Shown here piece by piece: positions 49,398 through 61,077 of a DNA stretch of 64,000 nt. The DNA is taken from assembly GCA_022605955.1 (NCBI GenBank), contig JAKCOZ010000245.1:124001-188000 (forward strand), given 5' to 3'. This DNA is from Rallus limicola. Its lineage: Eukaryota > Chordata > Aves > Gruiformes > Rallidae. Every line of letters starts with the position of its first letter. The first letter of the stretch is position 1. The position numbers were made by a program, and so were the translations under genes. The notes under the pieces were generated by a model. That model ran no database searches. It worked only from the letters and a program-made list of their open reading frames with translations, and had not been told where the DNA came from.

Positions 49398-51773
49398 ATG
49401 CCTTTCAGGCCTAGCTTCTTTACTTTGGGAGTTATTGCTGGACGTTTAGCATGTTTTGAACTGCAGTCTGCTAGGGCCGAGAAAAGCACCGTAGGAGGTT
49501 CCAGGCATGTTCCCTCTTTCCAGGCAAAGGAAAAGGCTGAGATCCAAAGCGACAGGGTCTGCTCGTGTGTCCTGTTAGGAGGTTTCAGACAAGCTATGCC
49601 TTTTAGGCCTAGCTTCTTTACTTTGGGAGTTATTGCTGGACGTTTAGCATGTTTTGAACTGCAGTCTGCTAGGGCCGAGAAAAGCACCGTAGGAGGTTCC
49701 AGGCATGTTCCCTCTTTCCAGGCAAAGGAAAAGGCTGAGAGCCAAAGCGACAGGGTCTGCTCGTGTGTCCTGTTAGGAGGTTTCAGACAAGCTATGCCTT
49801 TCAGGCCTAGCTTCTTTACTTTGGGAGTTATTGCTGGACGTTTAGCATGTTTTGAACTGCAGTCTGCTAGGGCCGAGAAAAGCACCGTAGGAGGTTCCAG
49901 GCATGTTCCCTCTTTCCAGGCAAAGGAAAAGGCTGAGAGCCAAAGTGACAGGGTCTGCTCGTGTGTCCTGTTAGGAGGTTTCAGACAAGCTATGCCTTTC
50001 AGGCCTAGCTTCTTTACTTTGGGAGTTATTGCTGGACGTTTAGCATGTTTTGAACTGCAGTCTGCTAGGGCCGAGAAAAGCACCGTAGGAGGTTCCAGGC
50101 ATGTTCCCTCTTTCCAGGCAAAGGAAAAGGCTGAGAGCCAAAGCAACAGGGTCTGCTCGTGTGTCCTGTTAGGAGGTTTCAGACAAGCTATGCCTTTCAG
50201 GCCTAGCTTCTTTACTTTGGGAGTTATTGCTGGACGTTTAGCATGTTTTGAACTGCAGTCTGCTAGGGCCGAGAAAAGCACCGTAGGAGGTTCCAGGCAT
50301 GTTCCCTCTTTCCAGGCAAAGGAAAAGGCTGAGAGCCAAAGTGATAGGGTCTGCTCGTGTGTCCTGTTAGGAGGTTTCAGACAAGCTATGCCTTTCAGGC
50401 CTAGCTTCTTTACTTTGGGAGTTATTGCTGGACGTTTAGCATGTTTTGAACTGCAGTCTGCTAGGGCCGAGAAAAGCACCGTAGGAGGTTCCAGGCATGT
50501 TCCCTCTTTCCAGGCAAAGGAAAAGGCTGAGAGCCAAAGCGACAGGGTCTGCTCGTGTGTCCTGTTAGGAGGTTTCAGACAAGCTATGCCTTTCAGGCCT
50601 AGCTTCTTTACTTTGGGAGTTATTGCTGGACGTTTAGCATGTTTTGAACTGCAGTCTGCTAGGGCCGAGAAAAGCACCGTAGGAGGTTCCAGGCATGTTC
50701 CCTCTTTCCAGGCAAACGAAAAGGCTGAGAGCCAAAGTGACAGGGTCTGCTCGTGTGTCCTGTTAGGAGGTTTCAGACAAGCTATGCCTTTCAGGCCTCG
50801 CTTCTTTACTTTGGGAGTTATTGCTGGACGTTTAGCATGTTTTGAACTGCAGTCTGCTAGGGCCGAGAAAAGCACCGTAGGAGGTTCCAGGCATGTTCCC
50901 TCTTTCCAGGCAAAGGAAAAGGCTGAGAGCCAAAGCGACAGGGTCTGCTCATGTGTCCTGTTAGGAGGTTTCAGACAAGCTATGCCTTTCAGGCCTAGCT
51001 TCTTTACTTTGGGAGTTATTGCTGGACGTTTAGCATGTTTTGAACTGCAGTCTGCTAGGGCCGAGAAAAGCACCGTAGGAGGTTCCAGGCATGTTCCCTC
51101 TTTCCAGGCAAAGGAAAAGGCTGAGAGCCAAAGTGACAGGGTCTGCTCGTGTGTCCTGTTAGGAGGTTTCAGACAAGCTATGCCTTTCAGGCCTCGCTTC
51201 TTTACTTTGGGAGTTATTGCTGGACGTTTAGCATGTTTTGAACTGCAGTCTGCTAGGGCCGAGAAAAGCACCGTAGGAGGTTCCAGGCATGTTCCCTCTT
51301 TCCAGGCAAAGGAAAAGGCTGAGAGCCAAAGCGACAGGGTCTGCTCGTGTGTCCTGTTAGGAGGTTTCAGACAAGCTATGCCTTTCAGGCCTAGCTTCTT
51401 TACTTTGGGAGTTATTGCTGGACGTTTAGCATGTTTTGAACTGCAGTCTGCTAGGGCCGAGAAAAGCACCGTAGGAGGTTCCAGGCATGTTCCCTCTTTC
51501 CAGGCAAAGGAAAAGGCTGAGAGCCAAAGTGACAGGGTCTGCTCGTGTGTCCTGTTAGGAGGTTTCAGACAAGCTATGCCTTTCAGGCCTAGCTTCTTTA
51601 CTTTGGGAGTTATTGCTGGACGTTTAGCATGTTTTGAACTGCAGTCTGCTAGGGCCGAGAAAAGCACCGTAGGAGGTTCCAGGCATGTTCCCTCTTTCCA
51701 GGCAAAGGAAAAGGCTGAGAGCCAAAGTGATAGGGTCTGCTCGTGTGTCCTGTTAGGAGGTTTCAGACAAGCT
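49398..51773 (+). repeat. 12-monomer shortened copy (2,376 bp)
   Basis: GAGATCC (49542), CTTTTAGGCC, AAAGCAACAGG (50140), GCAAACGAAA (50712), two CCTCGC monomers, but no ATTGCAGGAC. It looks like the flanking 17-mer less its last five monomers. Its markers lie 3,366 bp right of copy 1 and 2,376 bp left of copy 3. Confidence 0.82.
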
Positions 51774-54700
51774 ATGCCTTTCAGGCCTAGCTTCTTTACT
51801 TTGGGAGTTATTGCTGGACGTTTAGCATGTTTTGAACTGCAGTCTGCTAGGGCCGAGAAAAGCACCGTAGGAGGTTCCAGGCATGTTCCCTCTTTCCAGG
51901 CAAAGGAAAAGGCTGAGATCCAAAGCGACAGGGTCTGCTCGTGTGTCCTGTTAGGAGGTTTCAGACAAGCTATGCCTTTTAGGCCTAGCTTCTTTACTTT
52001 GGGAGTTATTGCTGGACGTTTAGCATGTTTTGAACTGCAGTCTGCTAGGGCCGAGAAAAGCACCGTAGGAGGTTCCAGGCATGTTCCCTCTTTCCAGGCA
52101 AAGGAAAAGGCTGAGAGCCAAAGCGACAGGGTCTGCTCGTGTGTCCTGTTAGGAGGTTTCAGACAAGCTATGCCTTTCAGGCCTAGCTTCTTTACTTTGG
52201 GAGTTATTGCTGGACGTTTAGCATGTTTTGAACTGCAGTCTGCTAGGGCCGAGAAAAGCACCGTAGGAGGTTCCAGGCATGTTCCCTCTTTCCAGGCAAA
52301 GGAAAAGGCTGAGAGCCAAAGTGACAGGGTCTGCTCGTGTGTCCTGTTAGGAGGTTTCAGACAAGCTATGCCTTTCAGGCCTAGCTTCTTTACTTTGGGA
52401 GTTATTGCTGGACGTTTAGCATGTTTTGAACTGCAGTCTGCTAGGGCCGAGAAAAGCACCGTAGGAGGTTCCAGGCATGTTCCCTCTTTCCAGGCAAAGG
52501 AAAAGGCTGAGAGCCAAAGCAACAGGGTCTGCTCGTGTGTCCTGTTAGGAGGTTTCAGACAAGCTATGCCTTTCAGGCCTAGCTTCTTTACTTTGGGAGT
52601 TATTGCTGGACGTTTAGCATGTTTTGAACTGCAGTCTGCTAGGGCCGAGAAAAGCACCGTAGGAGGTTCCAGGCATGTTCCCTCTTTCCAGGCAAAGGAA
52701 AAGGCTGAGAGCCAAAGTGATAGGGTCTGCTCGTGTGTCCTGTTAGGAGGTTTCAGACAAGCTATGCCTTTCAGGCCTAGCTTCTTTACTTTGGGAGTTA
52801 TTGCTGGACGTTTAGCATGTTTTGAACTGCAGTCTGCTAGGGCCGAGAAAAGCACCGTAGGAGGTTCCAGGCATGTTCCCTCTTTCCAGGCAAAGGAAAA
52901 GGCTGAGAGCCAAAGCGACAGGGTCTGCTCGTGTGTCCTGTTAGGAGGTTTCAGACAAGCTATGCCTTTCAGGCCTAGCTTCTTTACTTTGGGAGTTATT
53001 GCTGGACGTTTAGCATGTTTTGAACTGCAGTCTGCTAGGGCCGAGAAAAGCACCGTAGGAGGTTCCAGGCATGTTCCCTCTTTCCAGGCAAACGAAAAGG
53101 CTGAGAGCCAAAGTGACAGGGTCTGCTCGTGTGTCCTGTTAGGAGGTTTCAGACAAGCTATGCCTTTCAGGCCTCGCTTCTTTACTTTGGGAGTTATTGC
53201 TGGACGTTTAGCATGTTTTGAACTGCAGTCTGCTAGGGCCGAGAAAAGCACCGTAGGAGGTTCCAGGCATGTTCCCTCTTTCCAGGCAAAGGAAAAGGCT
53301 GAGAGCCAAAGCGACAGGGTCTGCTCATGTGTCCTGTTAGGAGGTTTCAGACAAGCTATGCCTTTCAGGCCTAGCTTCTTTACTTTGGGAGTTATTGCTG
53401 GACGTTTAGCATGTTTTGAACTGCAGTCTGCTAGGGCCGAGAAAAGCACCGTAGGAGGTTCCAGGCATGTTCCCTCTTTCCAGGCAAAGGAAAAGGCTGA
53501 GAGCCAAAGTGACAGGGTCTGCTCGTGTGTCCTGTTAGGAGGTTTCAGACAAGCTATGCCTTTCAGGCCTCGCTTCTTTACTTTGGGAGTTATTGCTGGA
53601 CGTTTAGCATGTTTTGAACTGCAGTCTGCTAGGGCCGAGAAAAGCACCGTAGGAGGTTCCAGGCATGTTCCCTCTTTCCAGGCAAAGGAAAAGGCTGAGA
53701 GCCAAAGCGACAGGGTCTGCTCGTGTGTCCTGTTAGGAGGTTTCAGACAAGCTATGCCTTTCAGGCCTAGCTTCTTTACTTTGGGAGTTATTGCTGGACG
53801 TTTAGCATGTTTTGAACTGCAGTCTGCTAGGGCCGAGAAAAGCACCGTAGGAGGTTCCAGGCATGTTCCCTCTTTCCAGGCAAAGGAAAAGGCTGAGAGC
53901 CAAAGTGACAGGGTCTGCTCGTGTGTCCTGTTAGGAGGTTTCAGACAAGCTATGCCTTTCAGGCCTAGCTTCTTTACTTTGGGAGTTATTGCTGGACGTT
54001 TAGCATGTTTTGAACTGCAGTCTGCTAGGGCCGAGAAAAGCACCGTAGGAGGTTCCAGGCATGTTCCCTCTTTCCAGGCAAAGGAAAAGGCTGAGAGCCA
54101 AAGTGACAGGGTCTGCTCGTGTGTCCTGTTAGGAGGTTTCAGACAAGCTATGCCTTTCAGGCCTAGCTTCTTTACTTTGGGAGTTATTGCTGGACGTTTA
54201 GCATGTTTTGAACTGCAGTCTGCTAGGGCCGAGAAAAGCACCGTAGGAGGTTCCAGGCATGTTCCCTCTTTCCAGGCAAAGGAAAAGGCTGAGAGCCAAA
54301 GCGACAGGGTCTGCTCATGTGTCCTGTTAGGAGGTTTCAGACAAGCTATGCCTTTCAGGCCTAGCTTCTTTACTTTGGGAGTTATTGCAGGACGTTTAGC
54401 ATGTTTTGAACTGCAGTCTGCTAGGGCCGAGAAAAGCACCGTAGGAGGTTCCAGGCATGTTCCCTCTTTCCAGGCAAAGGAAAAGGCTGAGAGCCAAAGC
54501 GACAGGGTCTGCTCGTGTGTCCTGTTAGGAGGTTTCAGACAAGCTATGCCTTTCAGGCCTAGCTTCTTTACTTTGGGAGTTATTGCTGGACGTTTAGCAT
54601 GTTTTGAACTGCAGTCTGCTAGGGCCGAGAAAAGCACCGTAGGAGGTTCCAGGCATGTTCCCTCTTTCCAGGCAAAGGAAAAGGCTGAGAGCCAAAGTGA

Positions 54701-55139
54701 CAGGGTCTGCTCGTGTGTCCTGTTAGGAGGTTTCAGACAAGCTATGCCTTTCAGGCCTAGCTTCTTTACTTTGGGAGTTATTGCTGGACGTTTAGCATGT
54801 TTTGAACTGCAGTCTGCTAGGGCCGAGAAAAGCACCGTAGGAGGTTCCAGGCATGTTCCCTCTTTCCAGGCAAAGGAAAAGGCTGAGAGCCAAAGCGACA
54901 GGGTCTGCTCGTGTGTCCTGTTAGGAGGTTTCAGACAAGCTATGCCTTTCAGGCCTAGCTTCTTTACTTTGGGAGTTATTGCTGGACGTTTAGCATGTTT
55001 TGAACTGCAGTCTGCTAGGGCCGAGAAAAGCACCGTAGGAGGTTCCAGGCATGTTCCCTCTTTCCAGGCAAAGGAAAAGGCTGAGAGCCAAAGTGACAGG
55101 GTCTGCTCGTGTGTCCTGTTAGGAGGTTTCAGACAAGCT
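51774..55139 (+). repeat. 17-monomer HOR unit, copy 3 (3,366 bp)
   Basis: GAGATCC (51918), CTTTTAGGCC, AAAGCAACAGG (52516), GCAAACGAAA (53088), two CCTCGC monomers and ATTGCAGGAC (cag at 54388) in monomer 14, the same position as in copy 1. It lies 5,742 bp from copy 1, the same 29-monomer distance as the block pair at 5245 and 10987. Confidence 0.8.
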
Positions 55140-56525
55140 ATGCCTTTCAGGCCTAGCTTCTTTACTTTGGGAGTTATTGCTGGACGTTTAGCATGTTTTG
55201 AACTGCAGTCTGCTAGGGCCGAGAAAAGCACCGTAGGAGGTTCCAGGCATGTTCCCTCTTTCCAGGCAAAGGAAAAGGCTGAGAGCCAAAGTGACAGGGT
55301 CTGCTCGTGTGTCCTGTTAGGAGGTTTCAGACAAGCTATGCCTTTCAGGCCTAGCTTCTTTACTTTGGGAGTTATTGCAGGACGTTTAGCATGTTTTGAA
55401 CTGCAGTCTGCTAGGGCCGAGAAAAGCACCGTAGGAGGTTCCAGGCATGTTCCCTCTTTCCAGGCAAAGGAAAAGGCTGAGAGCCAAAGCGACAGGGTCT
55501 GCTCGTGTGTCCTGTTAGGAGGTTTCAGACAAGCTATGCCTTTCAGGCCTAGCTTCTTTACTTTGGGAGTTATTGCTGGACGTTTAGCATGTTTTGAACT
55601 GCAGTCTGCTAGGGCCGAGAAAAGCACCGTAGGAGGTTCCAGGCATGTTCCCTCTTTCCAGGCAAAGGAAAAGGCTGAGAGCCAAAGTGACAGGGTCTGC
55701 TCGTGTGTCCTGATAGGAGGTTTCAGACAAGCTATGCCTTTCAGGCCTAGCTTCTTTACTTTGGGAGTTATTGCTGGACGTTTAGCATGTTTTGAACTGC
55801 AGTCTGCTAGGGCCGAGAAAAGCACCGTAGGAGGTTCCAGGCATGTTCCCTCTTTCCAGGCAAAGGAAAAGGCTGAGAGCCAAAGTGACAGGGTCTGCTC
55901 GTGTGTCCTGTTAGGAGGTTTCAGACAAGCTATGCCTTTCAGGCCTAGCTTCTTTACTTTGGGAGTTATTGCTGGACGTTTAGCATGTTTTGAACTGCAG
56001 TCTGCTAGGGCCGAGAAAAGCACCGTAGGAGGTTCCAGGCATGTTCCCTCTTTCCAGGCAAAGGAAAAGGCTGAGAGCCAAAGTGACAGGGTCTGCTCGT
56101 GTGTCCTGTTAGGAGGTTTCAGACAAGCTATGCCTTTCAGGCCTAGCTTCTTTACTTTGGGAGTTATTGCTGGACGTTTAGCATGTTTTGAACTGCAGTC
56201 TGCTAGGGCCGAGAAAAGCACCGTAGGAGGTTCCAGGCATGTTCCCTCTTTCCAGGCAAAGGAAAAGGCTGAGAGCCAAAGCGACACGGTCTGCTCATGT
56301 GTCCTGTTAGGAGGTTTCAGACAAGCTATGCCTTTCAGGCCTAGCTTCTTTACTTTGGGAGTTATTGCTGGACGTTTAGCATGTTTTGAACTGCAGTCTG
56401 CTAGGGCCGAGAAAAGCACCGTAGGAGGTTCCAGGCATGTTCCCTCTTTCCAGGCAAAGGAAAAGGCTGAGAGCCAAAGCGACAGGGTCTGCTCGTGTGT
56501 CCTGTTAGGAGGTTTCAGACAAGCT
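55140..56525 (+). repeat. 7 monomers leading to the second deletion monomer
   Basis: Contains ATTGCAGGAC (cag at 55378), CCTGATAGG (ATA at 55713) and GACACGG (about 56285). The stretch from 55338 mirrors 15145 onward at a 40,193-bp offset up to and including the 197-bp monomer. Confidence 0.78.
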
Positions 56526-56722
56526 ATGCCTTTCAGGCCTAGCTTCTTTACTTTGGAATTATTGCTGGACGTTTAGCATGTTTTGAACTGCAGTCTGCTA
56601 GGGCCGAGAAAAGCACCGTAGGAGGTTCCAGGCATGTTCCCTCTTTCCAGGCAAAGGAAAAGGCTGAGAGCCAAAGTGACAGGGTCTGCTCGTGTGTCCT
56701 GATAGGAGGTTTCAGACAAGCT
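56526..56722 (+). repeat. 197-bp deletion monomer, copy 2
   Basis: The same CTTTGGAATTATTG deletion as at 16333 (TGGAATT at 56554). Here the monomer also ends in CCTGATAGG, unlike copy 1. Confidence 0.95.
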
Positions 56723-57316
56723 ATGCCTTTCAGGCCTAGCTTCTTTACTTTGGGAGTTATTGCTGGACGTTTAGCATGTTTTGAACTGCAGTCTGCTAGG
56801 GCCGAGAAAAGCACCGTAGGAGGTTCCAGGCATGTTCCCTCTTTCCAGGCAAAGGAAAAGGCTGAGAGCCAAAGTGACAGGGTCTGCTCGTGTGTCCTGT
56901 TAGGAGGTTTCAGACAAGCTATGCCTTTCAGGCCTAGCTTCTTTACTTTGGGAGTTATTGCTGGACGTTTAGCATGTTTTGAACTGCAGTCTGCTAGGGC
57001 CGAGAAAAGCACCGTAGGAGGTTCCAGGCATGTTCCCTCTTTCCAGGCAAAGGAAAAGGCTGAGAGCCAAAGCGACACGGTCTGCTCATGTGTCCTGTTA
57101 GGAGGTTTCAGACAAGCTATGCCTTTCAGGCCTAGCTTCTTTACTTTGGGAGTTATTGCTGGACGTTTAGCATGTTTTGAACTGCAGTCTGCTAGGGCCG
57201 AGAAAAGCACCGTAGGAGGTTCCAGGCATGTTCCCTCTTTCCAGGCAAAGGAAAAGGCTGAGAGCCAAAGCGACAGGGTCTGCTCGTGTGTCCTGTTAGG
57301 AGGTTTCAGACAAGCT
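56723..57316 (+). repeat. Three monomers inside a 791-bp tandem duplication
   Basis: Together with the following 197-bp monomer they repeat the preceding four-monomer segment: plain, GACACGG with GCTCATG (57061), plain, then the deletion. The spacing of the two deletions (56554 to 57345) is 791 bp, exactly 4 x 198 minus 1. Confidence 0.88.
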
Positions 57317-57513
57317 ATGCCTTTCAGGCCTAGCTTCTTTACTTTGGAATTATTGCTGGACGTTTAGCATGTTTTGAACTGCAGTCTGCTAGGGCCGAGA
57401 AAAGCACCGTAGGAGGTTCCAGGCATGTTCCCTCTTTCCAGGCAAAGGAAAAGGCTGAGAGCCAAAGTGACAGGGTCTGCTCGTGTGTCCTGATAGGAGG
57501 TTTCAGACAAGCT
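57317..57513 (+). repeat. 197-bp deletion monomer, copy 3
   Basis: TGGAAT at 57345, again ending in CCTGATAGG (ATA at 57493). It is a product of the 791-bp tandem duplication and the last phase shift in the window. Confidence 0.95.
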
Positions 57514-58701
57514 ATGCCTTTCAGGCCTAGCTTCTTTACTTTGGGAGTTATTGCTGGACGTTTAGCATGTTTTGAACTGCAGTCTGCTAGGGCCGAGAAA
57601 AGCACCGTAGGAGGTTCCAGGCATGTTCCCTCTTTCCAGGCAAAGGAAAAGGCTGAGAGCCAAAGTGACAGGGTCTGCTCGTGTGTCCTGTTAGGAGGTT
57701 TCAGACAAGCTATGCCTTTCAGGCCTAGCTTCTTTACTTTGGGAGTTATTGCTGGACGTTTAGCATTTTTTGAATTGCAGTCTGCTAGGGCCGAGAAAAG
57801 CACCGTAGGAGCTTCCAGGCATGTTCCCTCTTTCCAGGCAAAGGAAAAGGCTGAGAGCCAAAGTGACAGGGTCTGCTCGTGTGTCCTGTTAGGAGGTTTC
57901 AGACAAGCTATGCCTTTTAGGCCTAGCTTCTTTACTTTGGGAGTTATTGCTGGACGTTTAGCATGTTTTGAACTGCAGTCTGCTAGGGCCGAGAAAAGCA
58001 CCGTAGGAGGTTCCAGGCATGTTCCCTCTTTCCAGGCAAAGGAAAAGGCTGAGAGCCAAAGTGACAGGGTCTGCTCGTGTGTCCTGTTAGGAGGTTTCAG
58101 ACAAGCTATGCTTTTCAGGCCTAGCTTCTTTACTTTGGGAGTTATTGCTGGACGTTTAGCATGTTTTGAACTGCAGTCTGCTAGGGCCGAGAAAAGCACC
58201 GTAGGAGGTTCCAGGCATGTTCCCTCTTTCCAGGCAAAGGAAAAGGCTGAGAGCCAAAGCGACAGGGTCTGCTCGTGTGTCCTGTTAGGAGGTTTCAGAG
58301 AAGCTATGCCTTTCAGGCCTAGCTTCTTTACTTTGGGAGTTATTGCTGGACGTTTAGCATGTTTTGAACTGCAGTCTGCTAGGGCCGAGAAAAGCACCGT
58401 AGGAGGTTCCAGGCATGTTCCCTCTTTCCAGGCAAAGGAAAAGGCTGAGATCCAAAGCGACAGGGTCTGCTCGTGTGTCCTGTTAGGAGGTTTCAGACAA
58501 GCTATGCCTTTTAGGCCTAGCTTCTTTACTTTGGGAGTTATTGCTGGACGTTTAGCATGTTTTGAACTGCAGTCTGCTAGGGCCGAGAAAAGCACCGTAG
58601 GAGGTTCCAGGCATGTTCCCTCTTTCCAGGCAAAGGAAAAGGCTGAGAGCCAAAGTGACAGGGTCTGCTCGTGTGTCCTGATAGGAGGTTTCAGACAAGC
58701 T
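57514..58701 (+). repeat. 6-monomer HOR unit, copy 1 (1,188 bp)
   Basis: Order: plain; CATTTTTTGAATTG (57764) with GGAGCTTCC; CTTTTAGGCC; ATGCTTTTC (58111); GAGATCC (58450); CCTGATAGG. A singleton TTTCAGAGAAGC lies near 58296. The cassette matches 5245-6432 and 10987-12174 in marker order. Confidence 0.85.
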
Positions 58702-59889
58702 ATGCCTTTCAGGCCTAGCTTCTTTACTTTGGGAGTTATTGCTGGACGTTTAGCATGTTTTGAACTGCAGTCTGCTAGGGCCGAGAAAAGCACCGTAGGA
58801 GGTTCCAGGCATGTTCCCTCTTTCCAGGCAAAGGAAAAGGCTGAGAGCCAAAGTGACAGGGTCTCCTCGTGTGTCCTGTTAGGAGGTTTCAGACAAGCTA
58901 GGCCTTTCAGGCCTAGCTTCTTTACTTTGGGAGTTATTGCTGGACGTTTAGCATTTTTTGAATTGCAGTCTGCTAGGGCCGAGAAAAGCACCGTAGGAGG
59001 TTCCAGGCATGTTCCCTCTTTCCAGGCAAAGGAAAAGGCTGAGAGCCAAAGTGACAGGGTCTGCTTGTGTGTCCTGTTAGGAGGTTTCAGACAAGCTATG
59101 CCTTTCAGGCCTCGCTTCTTTACTTTGGGACTTATTGCTGGACGTTTAGCATGTTTTGAACTGCAGTCTGCTAGGGCCGAGAAAAGCACCGTAGGAGGTT
59201 CCAGGCATGTTCCCTCTTTCCAGGCAAAGGAAAAGGCTGAGAGCCAAAGTGACAGGGTCTGCTCGTGTGTCCTGTTAGGAGGTTTCAGACAAGCTATGCT
59301 TTTCAGGCCTAGCTTCTTTACTTTGGGAGTTATTGCTGGACGTTTAGCATGTTTTGAACTGCAGTCTGCTAGGGCCGAGAAAAGCACCGTAGGAGGTTCC
59401 AGGCATGTTCCCTCTTTCCAGGCAAAGGAAAAGGCTGAGAGCCAAAGCGACAGGGTCTGCTCGTGTGTCCTGTTAGGAGGTTTCAGACAAGCTATGCCTT
59501 TCAGGCCTAGCTTCTTTACTTTGGGAGTTATTGCTGGACGTTTAGCATGTTTTGAACTGCAGTCTGCTAGGGCCGAGAAAAGCACCGTAGGAGGTTCCAG
59601 GCATGTTCCCTCTTTCCAGGCAAAGGAAAAGGCTGAGAGCCAAAGCGACAGGGTCTGCTCGTGTGTCCTGTTAGTAGGTTTCAGACAAGCTATGCCTTTC
59701 AGGCCTAGCTTCTTTACTTTGGGAGTTATTGCTGGACGTTTAGCATGTTTTGAACTGCAGTCTGCTAGGGCCGAGAAAAGCACCGTAGGAGGTTCCAGGC
59801 ATGTTCCCTCTTTCCAGGCAAAGGAAAAGGCTGAGAGCCAAAGTGACAGGGTCTGCTCGTGTGTCCTGATAGGAGGTTTCAGACAAGCT
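58702..59889 (+). repeat. 6-monomer HOR unit, copy 2 (1,188 bp)
   Basis: CATTTTTTGAATTG (58952), CCTCGC, ATGCTTTTC (59299) and CCTGATAGG are each 1,188 bp from copy 1. It lacks GAGATCC. Private changes are many: GTCTCCTCG (58863), AAGCTAGGCC replacing the ATG (58900), TGCTTGTG (59066), TGGGACTTATTG and TTAGTAGG (about 59673). Confidence 0.85.
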
Positions 59890-61077
59890 ATGCCTTTCAG
59901 GCCTAGCTTCTTTACTTTGGGAGTTATTGCTGGACGTTTAGCATGTTTTGAACTGCAGTCTGCTAGGGCCGAGAAAAGCACCGTAGGAGGTTCCAGGCAT
60001 GTTCCCTCTTTCCAGGCAAAGGAAAAGGCTGAGAGCCAAAGTGACAGGGTCTGCTCTTGTGTCCTGTTAGGAGGTTTCAGACAAGCTATGCCTTTCAGGC
60101 CTAGCTTCTTTACTTTGGGAGTTATTGCTGGACGTTTAGCATTTTTTGAATTGCAGTCTGCTAGGGCCGAGAAAAGCACCGTAGGAGGTTCCAGGCATGT
60201 TCCCTCTTTCCAGGCAAAGGAAAAGGCTGAGAGCCAAAGTGACAGGGTCTGCTCGTGTGTCCTGTTAGGAGGTTTCAGACAAGCTATGCCTTTCAGGCCT
60301 CGCTTCTTTACTTTGGGAGTTATTGCTGGACGTTTAGCATGTTTTGAACTGCAGTCTGCTAGGGCCGAGAAAAGCACCGTAGGAGGTTCCAGGCATGTTC
60401 CCTCTTTCCAGGCAAAGGAAAAGGCTGAGAGCCAAAGTGACAGCGTCTGCTCGTGTGTCCTGTTAGGAGGTTTCAGACAAGCTATGCTTTTCAGGCCTAG
60501 CTTCTTTACTTTGGGAGTTATTGCTGGACGTTTAGCATGTTTTGAACTGCAGTCTGCTAGGGCCGAGAAAAGCACCGTAGGAGGTTCCAGGCATGTTCCC
60601 TCTTTCCAGGCAAAGGAAAAGGCTGAGAGCCAAAGCGACAGGGTCTGCTCGTGTGTCCTGTTAGGAGGTTTCAGACAAGCTATGCCTTTCATGCCTAGCT
60701 TCTTTACTTTGGGAGTTATTGCTGGACGTTTAGCATGTTTTGAACTGCAGTCTGCTAGGGCCGAGAAAAGCACCGTAGGAGGTTCCAGGCATGTTCCCTC
60801 TTTCCAGGCAAAGGAAAAGGCTGAGATCCAAAGCGACAGGGTCTGCTCGTGTGTCCTGTTAGGAGGTTTCAGACAAGCTATGCCTTTCAGGCCTAGCTTC
60901 TTTACTTTGGGAGTTATTGCTGGACGTTTAGCATGTTTTGAACTGCAGTCTGCTAGGGCCGAGAAAAGCACCGTAGGAGGTTCCAGGCATGTTCCCTCTT
61001 TCCAGGCAAAGGAAAAGGCTGAGAGCCAAAGCGACAGGGTCTGCTCGTGTGTCCTGTTAGGAGGTTTCAGACAAGCT
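59890..61077 (+). repeat. 6-monomer HOR unit, copy 3 (1,188 bp)
   Basis: CATTTTTTGAATTG (60140), CCTCGC, ATGCTTTTC (60487) and GAGATCC (60826; 2,376 bp from that of copy 1). Private changes: TGCTCTTGTG (about 60057), GACAGCGTC and TTTCATGCC. It ends without CCTGATAGG. Confidence 0.82.
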
